From positions 9,773,631 through 9,837,630 of the forward strand of contig OX155955.1 of NCBI GenBank assembly GCA_944548615.1: a stretch of 64,000 bases of DNA. The letters are read 5' to 3'. The notes below the pieces were generated by a model that saw only the letters and a program-made list of their open reading frames with translations, searched no databases and was not told the origin of the DNA. Numbering within the stretch: position 1 is the stretch's first letter; each line of letters opens with the position of its first letter. Positions 23,240-34,865 of the stretch are shown here, piece after piece. Source of the DNA: Micropterix aruncella (Eukaryota; Arthropoda; Insecta; Lepidoptera; Micropterigidae). The position numbers and the translations under genes were made by a program.

Positions 23240-23840
23240 TGTTTATTTAGATCTTGCCTCAGAACACTGCGCAGGCGATATCTCCAGGTGCTCGTCACGT
23301 TGCTGGAGTTGGCAACCACTGTCGCCATTACTTACCTCGTCCATCGCCCGTCCCGCTCTGTCGTGGGAGCCCGGCGGCGGTCGCGACAGGGACATAAAAT
23401 GTATCAACGTCCAGCGCTGGTTGCGTCGGCCAGCGCGCCGCGCTGTGCGCCGATCGCCCGTCGTGCAGCTCTTTTTATCATTTTTGTCTCCCGTCCTGTT
23501 AGTTTATTTGTCAGCCACGGGCTCGCCGCTCTCAACAAATAAATTTGTAAGCGCGGCGCAGGCAAATGAATCATCGACGGCTCGGACGACGGCTTTAACC
23601 TCATAATGTGGACCAACTCCGCACTCCGACGGAGGTCCGAGGCCCAACTTAGGCCCGGGAACAACGCGTTCTTCACTCTATGCGTACAATCTACCTATGG
23701 CTCAGACACGCCTTTTGTGAAGCGAATTAGCACCATCATTTCTGAGGCTATTATTTTAGCCACACAATTAAAATTCAATTTCCCTTTCCATTACAACTGC
23801 ATTAATTCGAGCGTTACCTATTTCTATACTCAGATTTAAT
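23240..23840. promoter_or_regulatory. Candidate conserved regulatory or exon-like island 2
   Basis: A GC-rich, CpG-rich, repeat-free block (about 23260-23700) in AT-rich surroundings. Overlapping ORFs are open on both strands (23187-23606, 23234-23542, 23404-23676), which high GC alone can produce. None has a recognisable domain. It could be a promoter/CpG-type region, a conserved non-coding element or an unrecognised exon. Confidence 0.3.
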
Positions 23841-23941
23841 AAAAATGTTTAAAAGAATATCTTGCTGTCTATTGGTGGGCTATTCAGAAATCATTGTAAC
23901 ATTAGGGAGTTAATACATCATGCCATGGAATGAACGTAAAA

Positions 23942-24340
23942 GACTTAGTGGACAGCGAAATCCACAATAAACTACGCTAACATCCCGTAAGAGTCCAATG
24001 CCTATCCACGAGACTCTGAGAAGTTAACCCAGTGGACAATCCTCACGCCTACTACCAGATTTGGACGGATTTCTTCATCTTCCAGTCTGGTTAGAGGTTC
24101 GAGGTCGCTTGCTCAGCCTCTACCTGACGTTAGCTGTAATTCAGTTCGAATTTATCGCGGACCAAGACGCGCGAAGTATTCACCCGAAAAATAACCTAAG
24201 ATCCTGTCCACAACTGTAGGTTATACAGCCCCAGGCGAAGTTCACGGCGGCTCTTCCAGATTAGCCCCTCTTTGAGGAGGCTACAGGATGTGAGCTGAAC
24301 TGTGACGAGCCGATCTAGAGAAGCACAGACAGGCCATCAG
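23942..24340 (-). mobile_element. GC-rich repeat family, B-type, internally deleted copy
   Basis: Carries B-type blocks AACATCCCGTAAGAGTCCAA, TTCGAGGTCGCTTGCTCAGC, CAGTTCGAATTTATCGCGGA and, near its head, CCCCTCTTTGAGGAGGCTAC, all also found at 33765-34345. The middle third is missing. Confidence 0.7.
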
Positions 24341-24689
24341 GCCCAAGCTGCACTGAACAGTTAAAAACCTAAATACGAACCTAATAGAAAGGCGAACTTT
24401 CGGAAGGAGCATCATCATCAGGATCAGAATCATCATGAAGCATGATCAGCCCGTTTTTTGGTATTGTAAGAGTGGTGATCGCCATTTCGCTTCAGTCCAG
24501 ATGAGCATCTTAGCATATAGCAAGCACCTCAAAATATATTCCGATGTTAGTGTTAGGCTGGGATATTAAAAAAAAATGGAACACACTGGGTATCCCTGGG
24601 AACAACCGCAATTACTCTGATTACTAGCTTCTGTAAGATGAGCACTCTGGAGCTATCGGTAGCATTATCCCGCAGGAAAGATCAGGTTG
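24341..24689. other. Intergenic, no feature recognised
   Basis: Contains (ATC/TCA)-rich trinucleotide sequence at about 24410-24440. Nothing else recognised. Confidence 0.5.
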
Positions 24690-25215
24690 TTATTATTTGT
24701 TCTTTTACTTGTCCGACCCACCGACCGACCAGGAGGAAAATTATTGTGAACGCGCATTTTTTTCCCGAAATATCCATTTTGAGCCCCCTGAGACGTTTAG
24801 GGCCATTTCCAAATTGCAGTTCGTCTGTTTATCTCTCTGTCTATGTCTATGTGTGTGTATATACCTCCACGATAGCGCCCAAACGCTTAATTCGATAGAG
24901 CTGACGTTTGGCATGCAGGTATCATTTGGTCATGGCAAGAGTTGAAAGGGTTGCGGTTGAAGTTCATCCACCATAGGGTGCCCTAATCATATTTCACAAA
25001 TTTGGTATACAGATGCCTATTTGGGCCAAAATCATATTGTGAAATTTCGGTTGGAATATTTCACATTCGAGTTACACCACCTACTCATATTTACATACCG
25101 CCGTATTTTACTTTTTTGATTGGCATACATTTCAACAAAATGCTCCGCAGGGAACGCAGCCAACCAGGTTCGTCCGCCGGCCGAGAGAGGGCGCTCATCG
25201 ATCTCATTTAGTACA
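24690..25215 (-). mobile_element. Interspersed repeat, family E, copy 3
   Basis: Reverse complement of the 14790-15290 type: CGCCGGCCGAGAGAGGGCGC then TCATCGATCTCATTTAG at the right end (25170-25210), TTCGATAGAGCTGACG at about 24890, CCTCCACGATAGCGCCCAAA at about 24865, and the GTGTGTGTATA stretch before it. Confidence 0.65.
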
Positions 25216-25399
25216 TTATAGTTTAAGTTAAATACATTATCTTTTATTTAATTCTATTCAAATAATTATTCAAATAAAATAGGTTATCGAGTCGCATTCA
25301 TTTAGAAGTACATGAAAATAGTGAGACCTTTCAGGATTCACTTTAACATAAATCACCCTCGACCGCCGTACGCCTGATTTCATTTTCCGCCAGGGCGAT

Positions 25400-26150
25400 T
25401 ATATTTATTTATTTATTTATTTATTTATTTTCAGGAAAACCAACAGCTAATTATAAGTTAACAAAGCCGGAGTAACATAACAGAGAGCCAATTAAAGGGT
25501 TTCACGTTAAAATAACAGTTTAGAAACATATGTGATCTTTCAATTAAAGTATAAAAATGCATCAAAAATTATTCAACAATTAATGCTAAAAAATTCACTG
25601 TTCAGCCGCTGCCTAGCTGAGTTAACACTCGTACAGAATAGATCAAAGTCAAAGCGTTTAATCATGTCATTGAAATTGTCACTTGTTCGCCACAGAAATG
25701 CATTTTGCCTATAGTTGGTACCAGCATGAGGAACATGAAGAGCAGGGTTAAATCTATTGAGTTTGGAAGGAACACGGAGATTAATTTTATTTAGTAAGTC
25801 AGGACAGTTAATGTTATTGGGGGTAATTTTTAGCAAAAAGGTTAAGTCCGCGGTTTCACGCCGCTTAATCAAGGGAAGGATATGAAATTTCTTGCATAAA
25901 TTGAAATAGTTAGATGAGCTGTATGGGATTTTCAGACGGAAGCAGAGATATTTCACGAACTTCATTTGAATGCGCTCGATTCTATTTATATATTTGTCAT
26001 AACAAGGGTTCCATACCTGAGATGCATATTCCAAGATGCTTCTGACAAAAGTGCAGTAAAGGATCTTGAAAGTTTTAGCACGGTGAAAGCAAGTTGCACT
26101 CCTCATAACAAAACCTAAAGCTTTGGAAGCTTTAGAAACAATAGATATAT
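25400..26150 (-). pseudogene. Jockey-type LINE, C-terminal RT fragment
   Basis: The open frame 26106-25573 (177 codons, minus) contains FKILYCTFVRSILEYASQVW and NRIERIQMKFVKYL, the conserved segment after the RT palm in Jockey-type LINEs (compare SHLEFASPIWSPYY in the copy at 19925). The (AAAT)n tail is visible as ATTTATTT repeats at 25401-25430 and marks the 3' end. The catalytic half is missing. Confidence 0.85.
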
Positions 26151-26279
26151 TTGATTATAATCGCATAAGTGATAGAATCGAAAGTTTCCGAGGCAAAATT
26201 GTATGCGATGAAATCTAGATGTGCGATCCTTGATTATTGTCCGCCGAAAATACTCAAACTTTAAAACAAGTCAACCTCC

Positions 26280-26395
26280 ATCCCGAAGGGACATCACGCA
26301 TTTTTTATTACATAACTAGCTTTTTGCTGGGAAAGTCTTGGGTGACACAACCGATTTTTTCCCTCCTCATCGATGAGATCACTCCTTAATACCAG
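26280..26395 (-). mobile_element. Interspersed repeat, family E, fragment
   Basis: Complement carries AATCGGTTGTGTCACCCAAG and GACTTTCCCAGCAAAAAGC, the left-end block seen at 2600 and 14790. Confidence 0.55.
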
Positions 26396-26401
26396 ACTTG
26401 T

Positions 26402-26463
26402 CGTATGAGGATTCACCTCACTTCATGAGGATTCGTATGAGGATGTCGTATGAGGATTCATTC
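26402..26463. repeat. Short imperfect tandem repeat
   Basis: GTATGAGGATTC-type units occur three to four times (26402, 26433, 26448), with a related CATGAGGATTC at 26421. Confidence 0.7.
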
Positions 26464-26759
26464 ACTGAGATGAAGATAATATATATCAATAAAAAATATT
26501 TCGAGATTAACCCCTTAACTCCTCCTACTTGAGTTAACCATTCTTGGTTTGACGCTTACAAATGCTAAGATTTGAGCTAATCAATTTTGGTTAGCCAACG
26601 GTCACCTTGCAAAAAATCCATTTAAAAAATAGAACGCGTTTCTAGATAGATAGATAGATTAGAACCGATAAGGTTATAATGTTTTATATGTCAAATTTCA
26701 ATGCGATCATTTTAAAGTTATTCTTTTTATGATCCGTATAGTGGTTTACAAGTTATAGT

Positions 26760-27290
26760 CGTTTTACTCAAGGTCATTGACTTGCGTCGAATTTACGCGC
26801 GAAAATGTCGCCGGCGTAAGTGACAGCTGAATTTTTACTTCGCGATTGGAGGGGTTAACTTGTGAAGTAAAAACTCGGCCGTACCTTTTGCATCCCGGAA
26901 GGGACGTTACACATTCTAGGGGGACGGATATATACCCATATTGACCCATCGCCCCGAGAGAATTAAAACCGTCTCCAGACTGAAGTCTGACTGGGGGTCG
27001 GTATGTATATCTGTGTGTGTGGGGGAGGAGGAAGGGGAGGGAGGGGGGGGGGGGGAGGAAGTATTCATCCACGATAGCACCCAATCGCTTCATCCGATTG
27101 AGCTGAGCTTTGGCATGCATGCTTCATTTGGTTATGGTTGAGTTGAAAAAATGTTGGTTAAAATCAGTCCACCAGAGGGCGTGCTAGTTATACTTCAATC
27201 TCGAAATATTGGGCTTAGAGACTTGAAATTCGGTTACACAGATGCATCGTAGGTCCGAAACCACACTGTAAAATGTAAGTTTGTGGTGTT
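26760..27290 (-). mobile_element. Interspersed repeat, family E, copy 4
   Basis: Complement shows TCAACCATAACCAAATGAAG, CTCAATCGGATGAAGCG and GGTGCTATCGTGGATG, in the same order as copy 2. The region corresponding to the CA-rich stretch is here a purine tract ending in 13 G at 27043-27055. The part at 26760-26940 (AAGTAAAAACTCGGCCGTAC, GGAAGGGACGTTACACATTC) has no counterpart in the other copies seen. Confidence 0.6.
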
Positions 27291-27559
27291 ATACAAGCGA
27301 CGCAAAAAAATTACTACATCGTACTGGAAAGTAGCCATTCTAATACCGTATTACTACCAAATAATATCTTAGTCACTTGACATAATCACTATCAAGAGGG
27401 ATGAGTTGGCGGGGGGGGGGGGGGGTGTTTCAACAATTGTAACGTCTATGTATTACACTTTTCTTTATTAATAACTGCAAATAAAATGTATTAGTATTAT
27501 TATTATTATTATTATAACCCATTGCCCGGACTGCATATATTCTCAAATTCCCGATCTTT
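27291..27559. other. Intergenic with simple repeats
   Basis: Holds a run of about 15 G at 27411-27425 and an (ATT)n microsatellite at 27494-27515. No gene signal. Confidence 0.6.
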
Positions 27560-27960
27560 GACAGACCAGTCTGCATCCATCGGCTCCACGAAGGCATATC
27601 CTTCTCACCGAAACCGTAAACACATTAAAATTTCACCTGACAGCGTTGATTCCTTTGATGCGGTCCGCGGCGTCTGCCGATATTATATTAATTGTATTTA
27701 ATAATCGGTTAGGAATATAAAAGTATGCGGCCCTTTCGATCCAGAATGCGTCGGGTCGTCTCCGACGCGATCTTTTATCAATTCTTTTTCTGGTCGGAGC
27801 GTTTCGGCGGCTCCTTTTTTTCGCTGTCTTTCGTTGGCCGTTGCGTTGGCGCCTGCGAATCACGAATACAAGTTTGTGTACGCGCAGGGATTGAATACCG
27901 TTGAAATTTTAATTCCTGGTTGGGGCGTCCATAAATTACGTAACGCTGACGATAACATTG
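27560..27960. promoter_or_regulatory. Candidate conserved regulatory island 3
   Basis: Balanced composition, repeat-free, with CpG-containing blocks (CGGTCCGCGGCGTCTGCC, CGTCGGGTCGTCTCCGACGC), TAAT-type cores (TATTAATTGTATTTAATAAT at 27686) and TATAAAAG at 27716. The minus ORF 27633-27863 is Arg-rich and featureless. Resembles islands 1 and 4 in texture. Function inferred from texture only. Confidence 0.3.
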
Positions 27961-28022
27961 AGGGGCGTAATAATATTATTAATAATATAATACTTTATTC
28001 ATTATGAAAAGGCGAGCTTATA

Positions 28023-28432
28023 CACTGAGAAAAATATTGAATTGCTTCATGCATTACCATTTAAGTATTACGGTTTTATACAGAATAACAATGTTTCAAT
28101 CTTATCTTGAATTTGGTTGAATTTTGGAAAATTGTTGAAACTCATCAACTTTTTCCTTACGGTCAATACGGAAATAACAATTTACTGTAGTTTCAACACG
28201 ATTCATGTGTTCTACTATAACCGTACGTATATTACTACATGCTGCCAGAAACGAGATCCAAAGGTCGCGTCGTAATGAAATAACACTGTTTTAACAATAC
28301 GACTCGGTAACTACCAACATCGCTACGCGTCATGTTATTTCTTACGCGTGGACCACGGTCCGCGTTATATACGTAATTCTTATTGAAACTTGCATATTTC
28401 CGTGATTACATCGTTATATTTTTGTTACAGTG
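28023..28432. mobile_element. Tc1/mariner-like MITE
   Basis: The left end CACTGAGAAAAATATT and the complement of the right end CACTGTAACAAAAATAT form short inverted repeats. Both ends are flanked by TA (28021-28022 and 28433-28434), the Tc1/mariner target duplication. At 410 bp with no ORF it is non-autonomous. Its right part recurs at 63076-63229. Confidence 0.7.
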
Positions 28433-28540
28433 TAGTCCGAGCGACCTAAAGGTAATATTCTACAATGGACCAATAGTAAACTGTGAATATTGTTTATCTA
28501 ATACTAACTTATGCTATATAATAAAATTATAACTGGAAAT

Positions 28541-29185
28541 ATAAAATGGGGAGCTAATAGGCCCTTGTTGAGTTGGCCACGAAGACCCACTCTGTTCAGG
28601 GTTGGTCACACTCACGGGTCAATACCCATCAGGCGGCCTCCACGCATGAAGTGCGAGCCCGGGCAGGACTCTGGCCTTAGGGCTAGTTTGCCCTAGGAAT
28701 CAACCTTCTGGCACTCCTGGTCGGTCTGCGTACCGTGCGGTGTAAGCCAATCGACTGTGCACTCTGACTAACAGTCGGGGGAGTCTGGAAGCAGTACTGT
28801 TTCCTATAGAGCGGGGGTGGTTGCGGGTGGACTGCTCTTGAAACGACCATCGGCTACCCGATCCTGGGTGAACTGCCAGATATATTCGGTATACACCGTT
28901 ACACCGCTTTGTAAAGGATAGGACCGCGCAAGCGACCTCGAACTCGTAACCAATCGAGAGACCGGAGTAATCTGGTCGCAATTGGAAGTAAGGGCGTGAG
29001 TGTAAGCCCGCTGGGTAACACACCTAGTTATCTCGCGGTTAAGACGTTGGCCTCTTACGGGCATGTGGCGGAGCTTGGCGGTGGACTGTTTTGTCCAAGT
29101 CTTCTACGTTCACTTCACGGGAGATAAAACGACTAATCGTCAAAACTTCCTGAGGTGACGGGTTCGCCCGTTGTAGTTGACCACT
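28541..29185 (+). mobile_element. GC-rich repeat family, A-type, near full-length
   Basis: Head GGGGAGCTAATAGGCCCTTG, then GGTCACACTCACGGGTCAAT, CGGGGGAGTCTGGAAGCAG, ACCTCGAACTCGTAACCAAT, CCTCTTACGGGCATGTGG, and tail GACGGGTTCGCCCGTTGTAG. Collinear with 50978-51652. ORFs in it are not conserved between copies. Confidence 0.8.
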
Positions 29186-31303
29186 CTATTTGCAAAAATA
29201 AAAAAATACAATTAGTATTTAGTTGTTTTTTTATACATAGCTGATTGGCAGCGTCCAGCGTAGCTGATTGGCACATGCATAGAGGCAGAGAATTCCAGAA
29301 ATGACCTACCTGTACTGCAAAGGCTCGGTAAAGTAGTCGAAGAATGCTGAGGTTTTCTCAGTGGTGCGACAGTTGTGAAAAGAGATTATAAAACTAACAA
29401 GAGGTTAAAAATATCACGATTTCCAGAATCTCTAATGGAAAGCCATTCGAGGTGTTTGCGAAATGTGAACTTTCATCAGAACGTTATGGACAGTCTCACC
29501 TCTACCTTTCACGATGCATACGAAAGCATTTTGACTCCATGCATACGGCTCGTTTGACGTTTTAAACCGGGTGCATTGAGCACATGCGTCAATGCCAAAA
29601 TGTATTTCCTGGCGAAAGCAACGGGAAATCGAACACGTTAAAGATATAGAATAAAAGTGAATAAATAAAACACATTGAGAAGCAGGGAATCCGTTTCTAA
29701 CGATATCGAGTCGTTTGGCTTTAACTATTTTCTTTAGACCTTTCTAAGATCTAGGTCTAATTTTATAATAAAATATATTTCAGACTAAGGAAAATGTTCG
29801 CACAAACCAGAGAACAGACATGTGCCGGCTTCTCGCAGAAAAGATGGCCACATAAAATATTAAGACCCACAGGATAAATCACTGCGGTCACATCCTTATC
29901 ATTAGGTCACGGTGTATATGTATACGCGGTGACTTATTACAGCCGTATGGAGACGGCATGCCAGCTGCTAACTAAAAGTAGAAAGACGGATAGACATGGA
30001 AGTATTATCGTAAGGCGACATGATACATGGGAACGACCATATCTGAGGAATTTTAGTTTTGAAAAATATAAGCATTAATTAATAAAAGTTTCTAAGTGAA
30101 TCCAATTTAATAAGGAACCAATTTGAAGTTTGAACTCAAAAAAGTTGTTCATTGCCTTGGACATTAACGCTACTGACTTCGAAAATTTTCAGGCGCGTTT
30201 ACTCCTACAATGTAAGCGGTGAGTGTATTTTATTATGATTTCATTATATTGACTGTTTAATTCTCTAGGGCGGCACTTGAACACATTTTTTATTTAGGCC
30301 CTACATTAATTAAAATTAATTAAAAGGTGAGAGCGCTCTGAGGGTTACGCTAAATATGCTTTGCCATTAACACCCTTATACCACCACTGCGTAAACATAG
30401 TTATTCTGTGCTAGCGCTGCGATTGACCGTTTAGTATGCGTCTGGTTCCCGGCGCTAGTGGATGTGGAATCTGCGCTTGACGCTTCGACAACGCTGGATT
30501 TTTATGGGTCAAACCCTACAAAATTGACTCCGCCAATTTTTTCGGGTGTCCGGCCATTTCGAATATTTTTCTGAGGTCTCATGTCGCCTTAATCATAACA
30601 CTGGATACTTTAACAAAAAGAAAAAGAAATGTGAAAGGGTATAATATATATTCTTTACGTAAAAAGCAATACACGAACACGAGAATTTAAGTGAAAAGAA
30701 ACGTAGTTTCTCTAAAGAATATTTTTATATTCAAAGCTTTTGTTACTACCTTTTTTAATCTTGTGTGTGGGTGTGTATATGTGTAATAGAGGATTTAGTA
30801 TGTAAGGTTGTATGTTTGTAAATTGAAATGAAAATATATATATTTATAAATAACATAAATGCTTTTTGGGCTGCGACATGGCCGCTATCATGGTCGCGGC
30901 TAAACTTAAAAAGTTTTTTTACAAACGGATTGGATTTTGGGAGAGTAAACCTTGAATAATGCAAGCCCGATATTCGAGTATTCTCTTTTTTCGAGACCTT
31001 ATAAAATCTTATAATTTTAGTATAGCCCGACCATATAGCCACAAATTTTTCGTGTGGCCGAAATTGCTGTCCAATGTTGCTGGACGATCGCTTCGCAATC
31101 GAAAATACTGCAATATTGCGCCATAAGTGCGTCCCTTTCTGATGCAAAGCACGACGCACGATATCTTAATTTTGTATTTACATCATCTAATGATAAAAAT
31201 TTTTGATCTATAAAATATTATTATCTATTCTGATATGTTACGTACAATTACGTGAAATAGTTTATATTATTTATTAGTGTATTTAAATGTTTATATACAT
31301 CAA
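29186..31303. other. Long intergenic stretch without recognised genes
   Basis: 29250-29560 might hold a worn LINE C-terminus on the minus strand (a phrase reading like VGHFWNSL), too weak to call. The 134-codon minus ORF 30755-31159 (phrases FRPHEKFVAIWSGYTKIIRF and SRDHDSGHVAAQKAF) matches nothing I recognise and ends in a low-complexity THIHTHTQD tail. It may be chance. The rest is AT-rich. Confidence 0.4.
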
Positions 31304-32286
31304 TCTATACTAATATTATAAAGAGGTAATGTTTGTGACGTTGTAGGAAGTAATCTCTGGATCTACTGAACCGATTTAAAAAGTTCTTTTACCAATAGAA
31401 AGCCACGTTATTTGTGAGTGACATTGGATATATATTATTCCAAAAAATGAAAATACTTTTTCGTGGTAGTCGGATTTCCAAAGTAAGTCGGAAAAAACGG
31501 TCGAACGAAAAGGTTTCTAACTAACGCTGCCTTAACGATGAGAGATATATGATTAAGTTCTAGAGAAAAGTTGTAGAGCTTGATAATGCCTACAAAAAAG
31601 TCAGCGACAGCATATGTCTAACTTTTATATTTAGGTAACAAAAAGTAGTATTTTATATTTAAAAAATAATTTAAATCGTTAGCTCATGTTTATTGGTCAT
31701 ATTATCAACAATTATGAATTATTATCAAAATAAGTAAATTTATCGTCTCAAGTGTTTAAAACAAAAGATTTTTCCCTTTTACTGCATAAATAGTTAAAGA
31801 GATACATTACATTACATTACATTTTCGTCGTGTCCAATTGACGGCTAAAGACCGCTCTTGGACGTGTCAAAATAATTGAGTTATGTAGTAAGTTTCGTTA
31901 CTACTCTTTACTGAACATACATAGGTAGTCAAGAATTAACTACTAGATTGTCAAACTATAAATATAAATAATCAAAATAGAAGCCTAATATTTGAAGTCG
32001 TTAGTAATTCGAAAGATACATAGTAAAATTATTTATCGTAATATTCAAATTGTCAGTAAAATGTTAAATAATCAAATTAAATCAACGTTATGCGTTTTAA
32101 ACTAAATACGTAACTACGATAATACGACGATAAATGCGATAATACGACATAGGTATGTAAAAATATAACCCTTCTTTTGGCAGTCAGGAAATAAATCATA
32201 GCACTCAGTACTAACCAAACCACACTGATAATTTCATCACAAGTAAAAAGTTTTACCGCCCAACGAAGTGGGCACGGGTCAGCTAG
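31304..32286 (+). mobile_element. Complete non-autonomous Helitron
   Basis: Starts TCTATACTAATATTATAA after a host A and ends GGGTCAGCTAG before a host T: TC at the 5' end, CTAG at the 3' end, A|T insertion site. Just before the end, GCCCAACGAAGTGGGC (32258-32273) forms the 5-bp-stem hairpin expected of Helitrons, ten bases before CTAG. There is no Rep/helicase coding region, so it depends on an autonomous relative. It contains a short (ATTAC)n stretch at about 31805-31820. Confidence 0.85.
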
Positions 32287-32378
32287 TAATAGATAATTGT
32301 ATTGTGAATTTATTATTAATATTGAATTCATTTAGAAGATCTTTCGATTGGTATTCATATCATCGAAAACATTCAGGC

Positions 32379-32606
32379 TCAGATATCTAAAGTATCACGC
32401 TTATTGAAGTCAGGTCGAATCCACATTCTCTTCTTTTTTGTCGATTTAAATTTTCCTTTATAACAATATAAGCCGCTGCGACACGTATGATTTAGTCGGC
32501 CACTGTTGCACAATTGTGTAACCCGTTTACAGTTCAAAATGGGACATACTTTTGCAGACATATTGGCGATAATGGCCGGGCTATCTATTTGCCAGCCAAA
32601 ATGCAA
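32379..32606 (-). CDS. Possible cysteine-rich small protein (weak)
   Basis: A 75-codon minus ORF with five cysteines in a compact block: VCPILNCKRVTQLC, then NSGRLNHTCRSGLYCYKG, followed by a Lys-rich tail. The spacing (C-x4-C-x6-C-x8-C-x5-C) resembles small disulfide-rich secreted domains, but no signal peptide, splice signal or known family supports it. The plus strand next to it (32606-32815) also starts Cys-rich (KCCNDG, TYCKRKCG). The two overlap only at their starts, near an inverted 'ggccggg(c/t)tat' duplication. Confidence 0.2.
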   Translation of the reverse strand: MHFGWQIDSPAIIANMSAKVCPILNCKRVTQLCNSGRLNHTCRSGLYCYKGKFKSTKKKRMWIRPDFNKRDTLDI

Positions 32607-32815
32607 TGAAATGTTGCAATGATGGCCGGGTTATATGTGCCGATATTGCAGCCACATATTGCAAGCGAAAATGTGGCCCATTTAAGAGCCCCATTATGCT
32701 AAATCGTTTATTGTCTTCCTACTTACCATTTATGCAACAATCATCCTTTTTTGGGCATCCGATGACTTATCTGGTCAAAGGGTTGTTAACGGTTGATTTA
32801 ATAAGGAGAAAATGA

Positions 32816-33764
32816 GCAGGTGCCAATGCAAGACAAAACAATTTTTCAACATTGCGTTGCTATCACCAGAACGTGAAAGTTTTTCTCAATTGCGCATTTC
32901 GTCGGCGTCGAAGGAAAGGGGGAGATTGGCCAGTTCATATAGGTACAACTAATGGGGCCATATATCGTTTTAATCTGTAAAAGGTTAAATATGATATACC
33001 TAATGCTGAAAATGCTAATAGGGTTGTATTAGCCAAGTAGATATGGAAACATCAAAACCGAAAAAGGCAAGTACCTATGTAACATGAATTTCCGATGGAT
33101 ATTTATTTTATTTACATATACATATACATTCAAATGCATAAGCACAACAGAAAATGAAATGACAATTTAGACAATGCCGTTGTATGCTTTTAAAGTTATA
33201 TACACATCTGTCTGAGCCCAGGTTACATAACGCAAACATTAAACGCAAATGATTACCTTTCAATTGTGCTAAGCAAAGAGCAGCCGAGCCCGCCTTGCTA
33301 GGCACCCCTGTGTTAAGGCGAGCTCACTTCGGGAGTCACACTAGATTTCCACGGTTGTGTCAAGGAAAGATCTAAGATATTTTTTTTAAATTATTTTAAT
33401 TTTAATTTATAATCATTATCATTATTATTATTATTGTTATTATTAGATTATTATTTTATCTTTTTTTTTTAAGTACTACGATACTATACATATATTATAA
33501 TATTGTTTGGATATTAAAATTCGTTAATTAAAAAGATATCATTTCATGTTTTGTTTGGTTTATGTTTTTTTTGAGACAATGTAAAATTATCCTAAACCGT
33601 GAAAAAAATGTTTAGGTATGTAATATGTCACTTGGATAACATAAGTAGGTACCTATTCGTTAACAATCCACTTATTTCAAAGGGCCTTCTTGACACATTA
33701 GTATATAAACCGGATCATTATGTTCGTTGTTTCAACCGTTGGGGTTAACGTAAAAACTTAGGGA
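32816..33764. other. AT-rich intergenic sequence
   Basis: Contains (ATT)n near 33415-33455. No coding or repeat signal recognised. Confidence 0.55.
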
Positions 33765-34345
33765 CGAAAAACAGTCCACCGTCTAGCTACGCTGACACGC
33801 TCGTGAGAGATCAACACCTTACCGCTAGGTACTGGAAAGTGAACCCAGCGGGCGGTTTCACGCCCTGACTACCAGATTTGGCCGGATTTCTCCCTACTCT
33901 CCCGTCTGGTCACAGATCCGAAGTCGCTAGCGCGGCCTCGACTTGATTTTAGCGGTAATTCAGTTCGAATTTATCGCGAACCATGGCGTCCTTTGCCCGT
34001 CTTTCACGCGGAATCGGGTGGCCAACAGGTCGTTTCAAGTGTAGCTGACATCAGTTCAACAACATCCCCACTGATTAGAAAACGTATAAGATCGTTTCCA
34101 GACCCCTCCAGTTATTTTCCGGAGTGCACAGTCGATTAGCTGATGCCGCACGATGCGCAAACTTCCAAGCAGCGCCCGAAGGTCATCCCCAGAGGAACTG
34201 ATCCACCTGCTATGGCAGGGAACAGAGTCCATTCCAGATTCGACCCTCTTTGAGGAGGGTACTGGATAGGAGTAGAACCGACAAGAGATAGCGAGTGGGT
34301 ATTATTTTGCGAAACTGCAAGATAACGGTTAGCTGCCAATACACA
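33765..34345 (-). mobile_element. GC-rich repeat family, B-type copy
   Basis: On the minus strand the head carries GGTTCTACTCC (34269-34279, written here as its complement), an exact fit to the polymerase III B box GGTTCNANTCC, then TATCCAGTACCCTCC. It runs through GTCTGGAAACGATCTTATAC, 'GGCCGCGCTAGCGACTTCGG', 'GGCGTGAAACCGCCCGC' and 'GCTAGACGGTGGACTG'. The spurious ORF 34136-34339 lies inside. Confidence 0.75.
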
Positions 34346-34365
34346 AACAAGCCAAACGTACTATT

Positions 34366-34850
34366 TTTATTTCTTTATTTTTTATTTTATTTTCGGATAA
34401 CTTACAGCTAATAATTTTGTACCTAGTGAACAAAAATAGGAAGCTTAGAGCCATTTACAAGTTACCACTGATAATGACAATAATAATAACGTGAATTTAG
34501 AACTGATATTAAGCATAAAGAAGATATTAAACAAGAAGATACTAAATTGTACAGTAGAAAACTTCGTTGACATAAACAAGACTGTAATAAAAGAACAAAA
34601 TGCTAAGCCTGGTCATCACAAAATCGCCCTACAACCTGCTTCCTTATAGTATCTATATTCGTGAAAAAGGGGTCAATATCAATGTCAGTATTCAGGGTAT
34701 TGAATGTTTCGCATACCCTTATAAAATAAGAATTACGCTTGTATTTGGTTTTAAAGCCAGGTACATGAACGAGTACCCTATTTCTAAGTGCCCGGCTAGG
34801 AGTGCGAAGAGATATTTTAGATAGTATTTCAGGACAATCAATCGAGCCAT
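34366..34850 (-). pseudogene. Jockey-type LINE 3' fragment
   Basis: On the minus strand the reading 'LSKISLRTPSRALRNRVL', 'VHVPGFKTKYKRNSYFIRVC' and 'TFNTLNTDIDIDPFF' corresponds to the extreme C-terminus of Jockey-type ORF2 (compare LNKINLRVPSKLNRF in the copy at 25400). An A-rich tail (plus-strand TTTTATTTC-TTTATTTTTT) ends it near 34366. Confidence 0.7.
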
Positions 34851-34865
34851 TTAAATTCGAGCCAT

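Noticed and set aside
29230..29560. LINE C-terminus on minus strand
   Set aside because: Only one short phrase resembles LINE ORF2 and the frame is broken on both sides; below the level I would call.
30755..31159. 134-codon minus ORF
   Set aside because: No recognisable motif, ends in a low-complexity His/Thr run and overlaps simple-sequence DNA; kept only as a remark.
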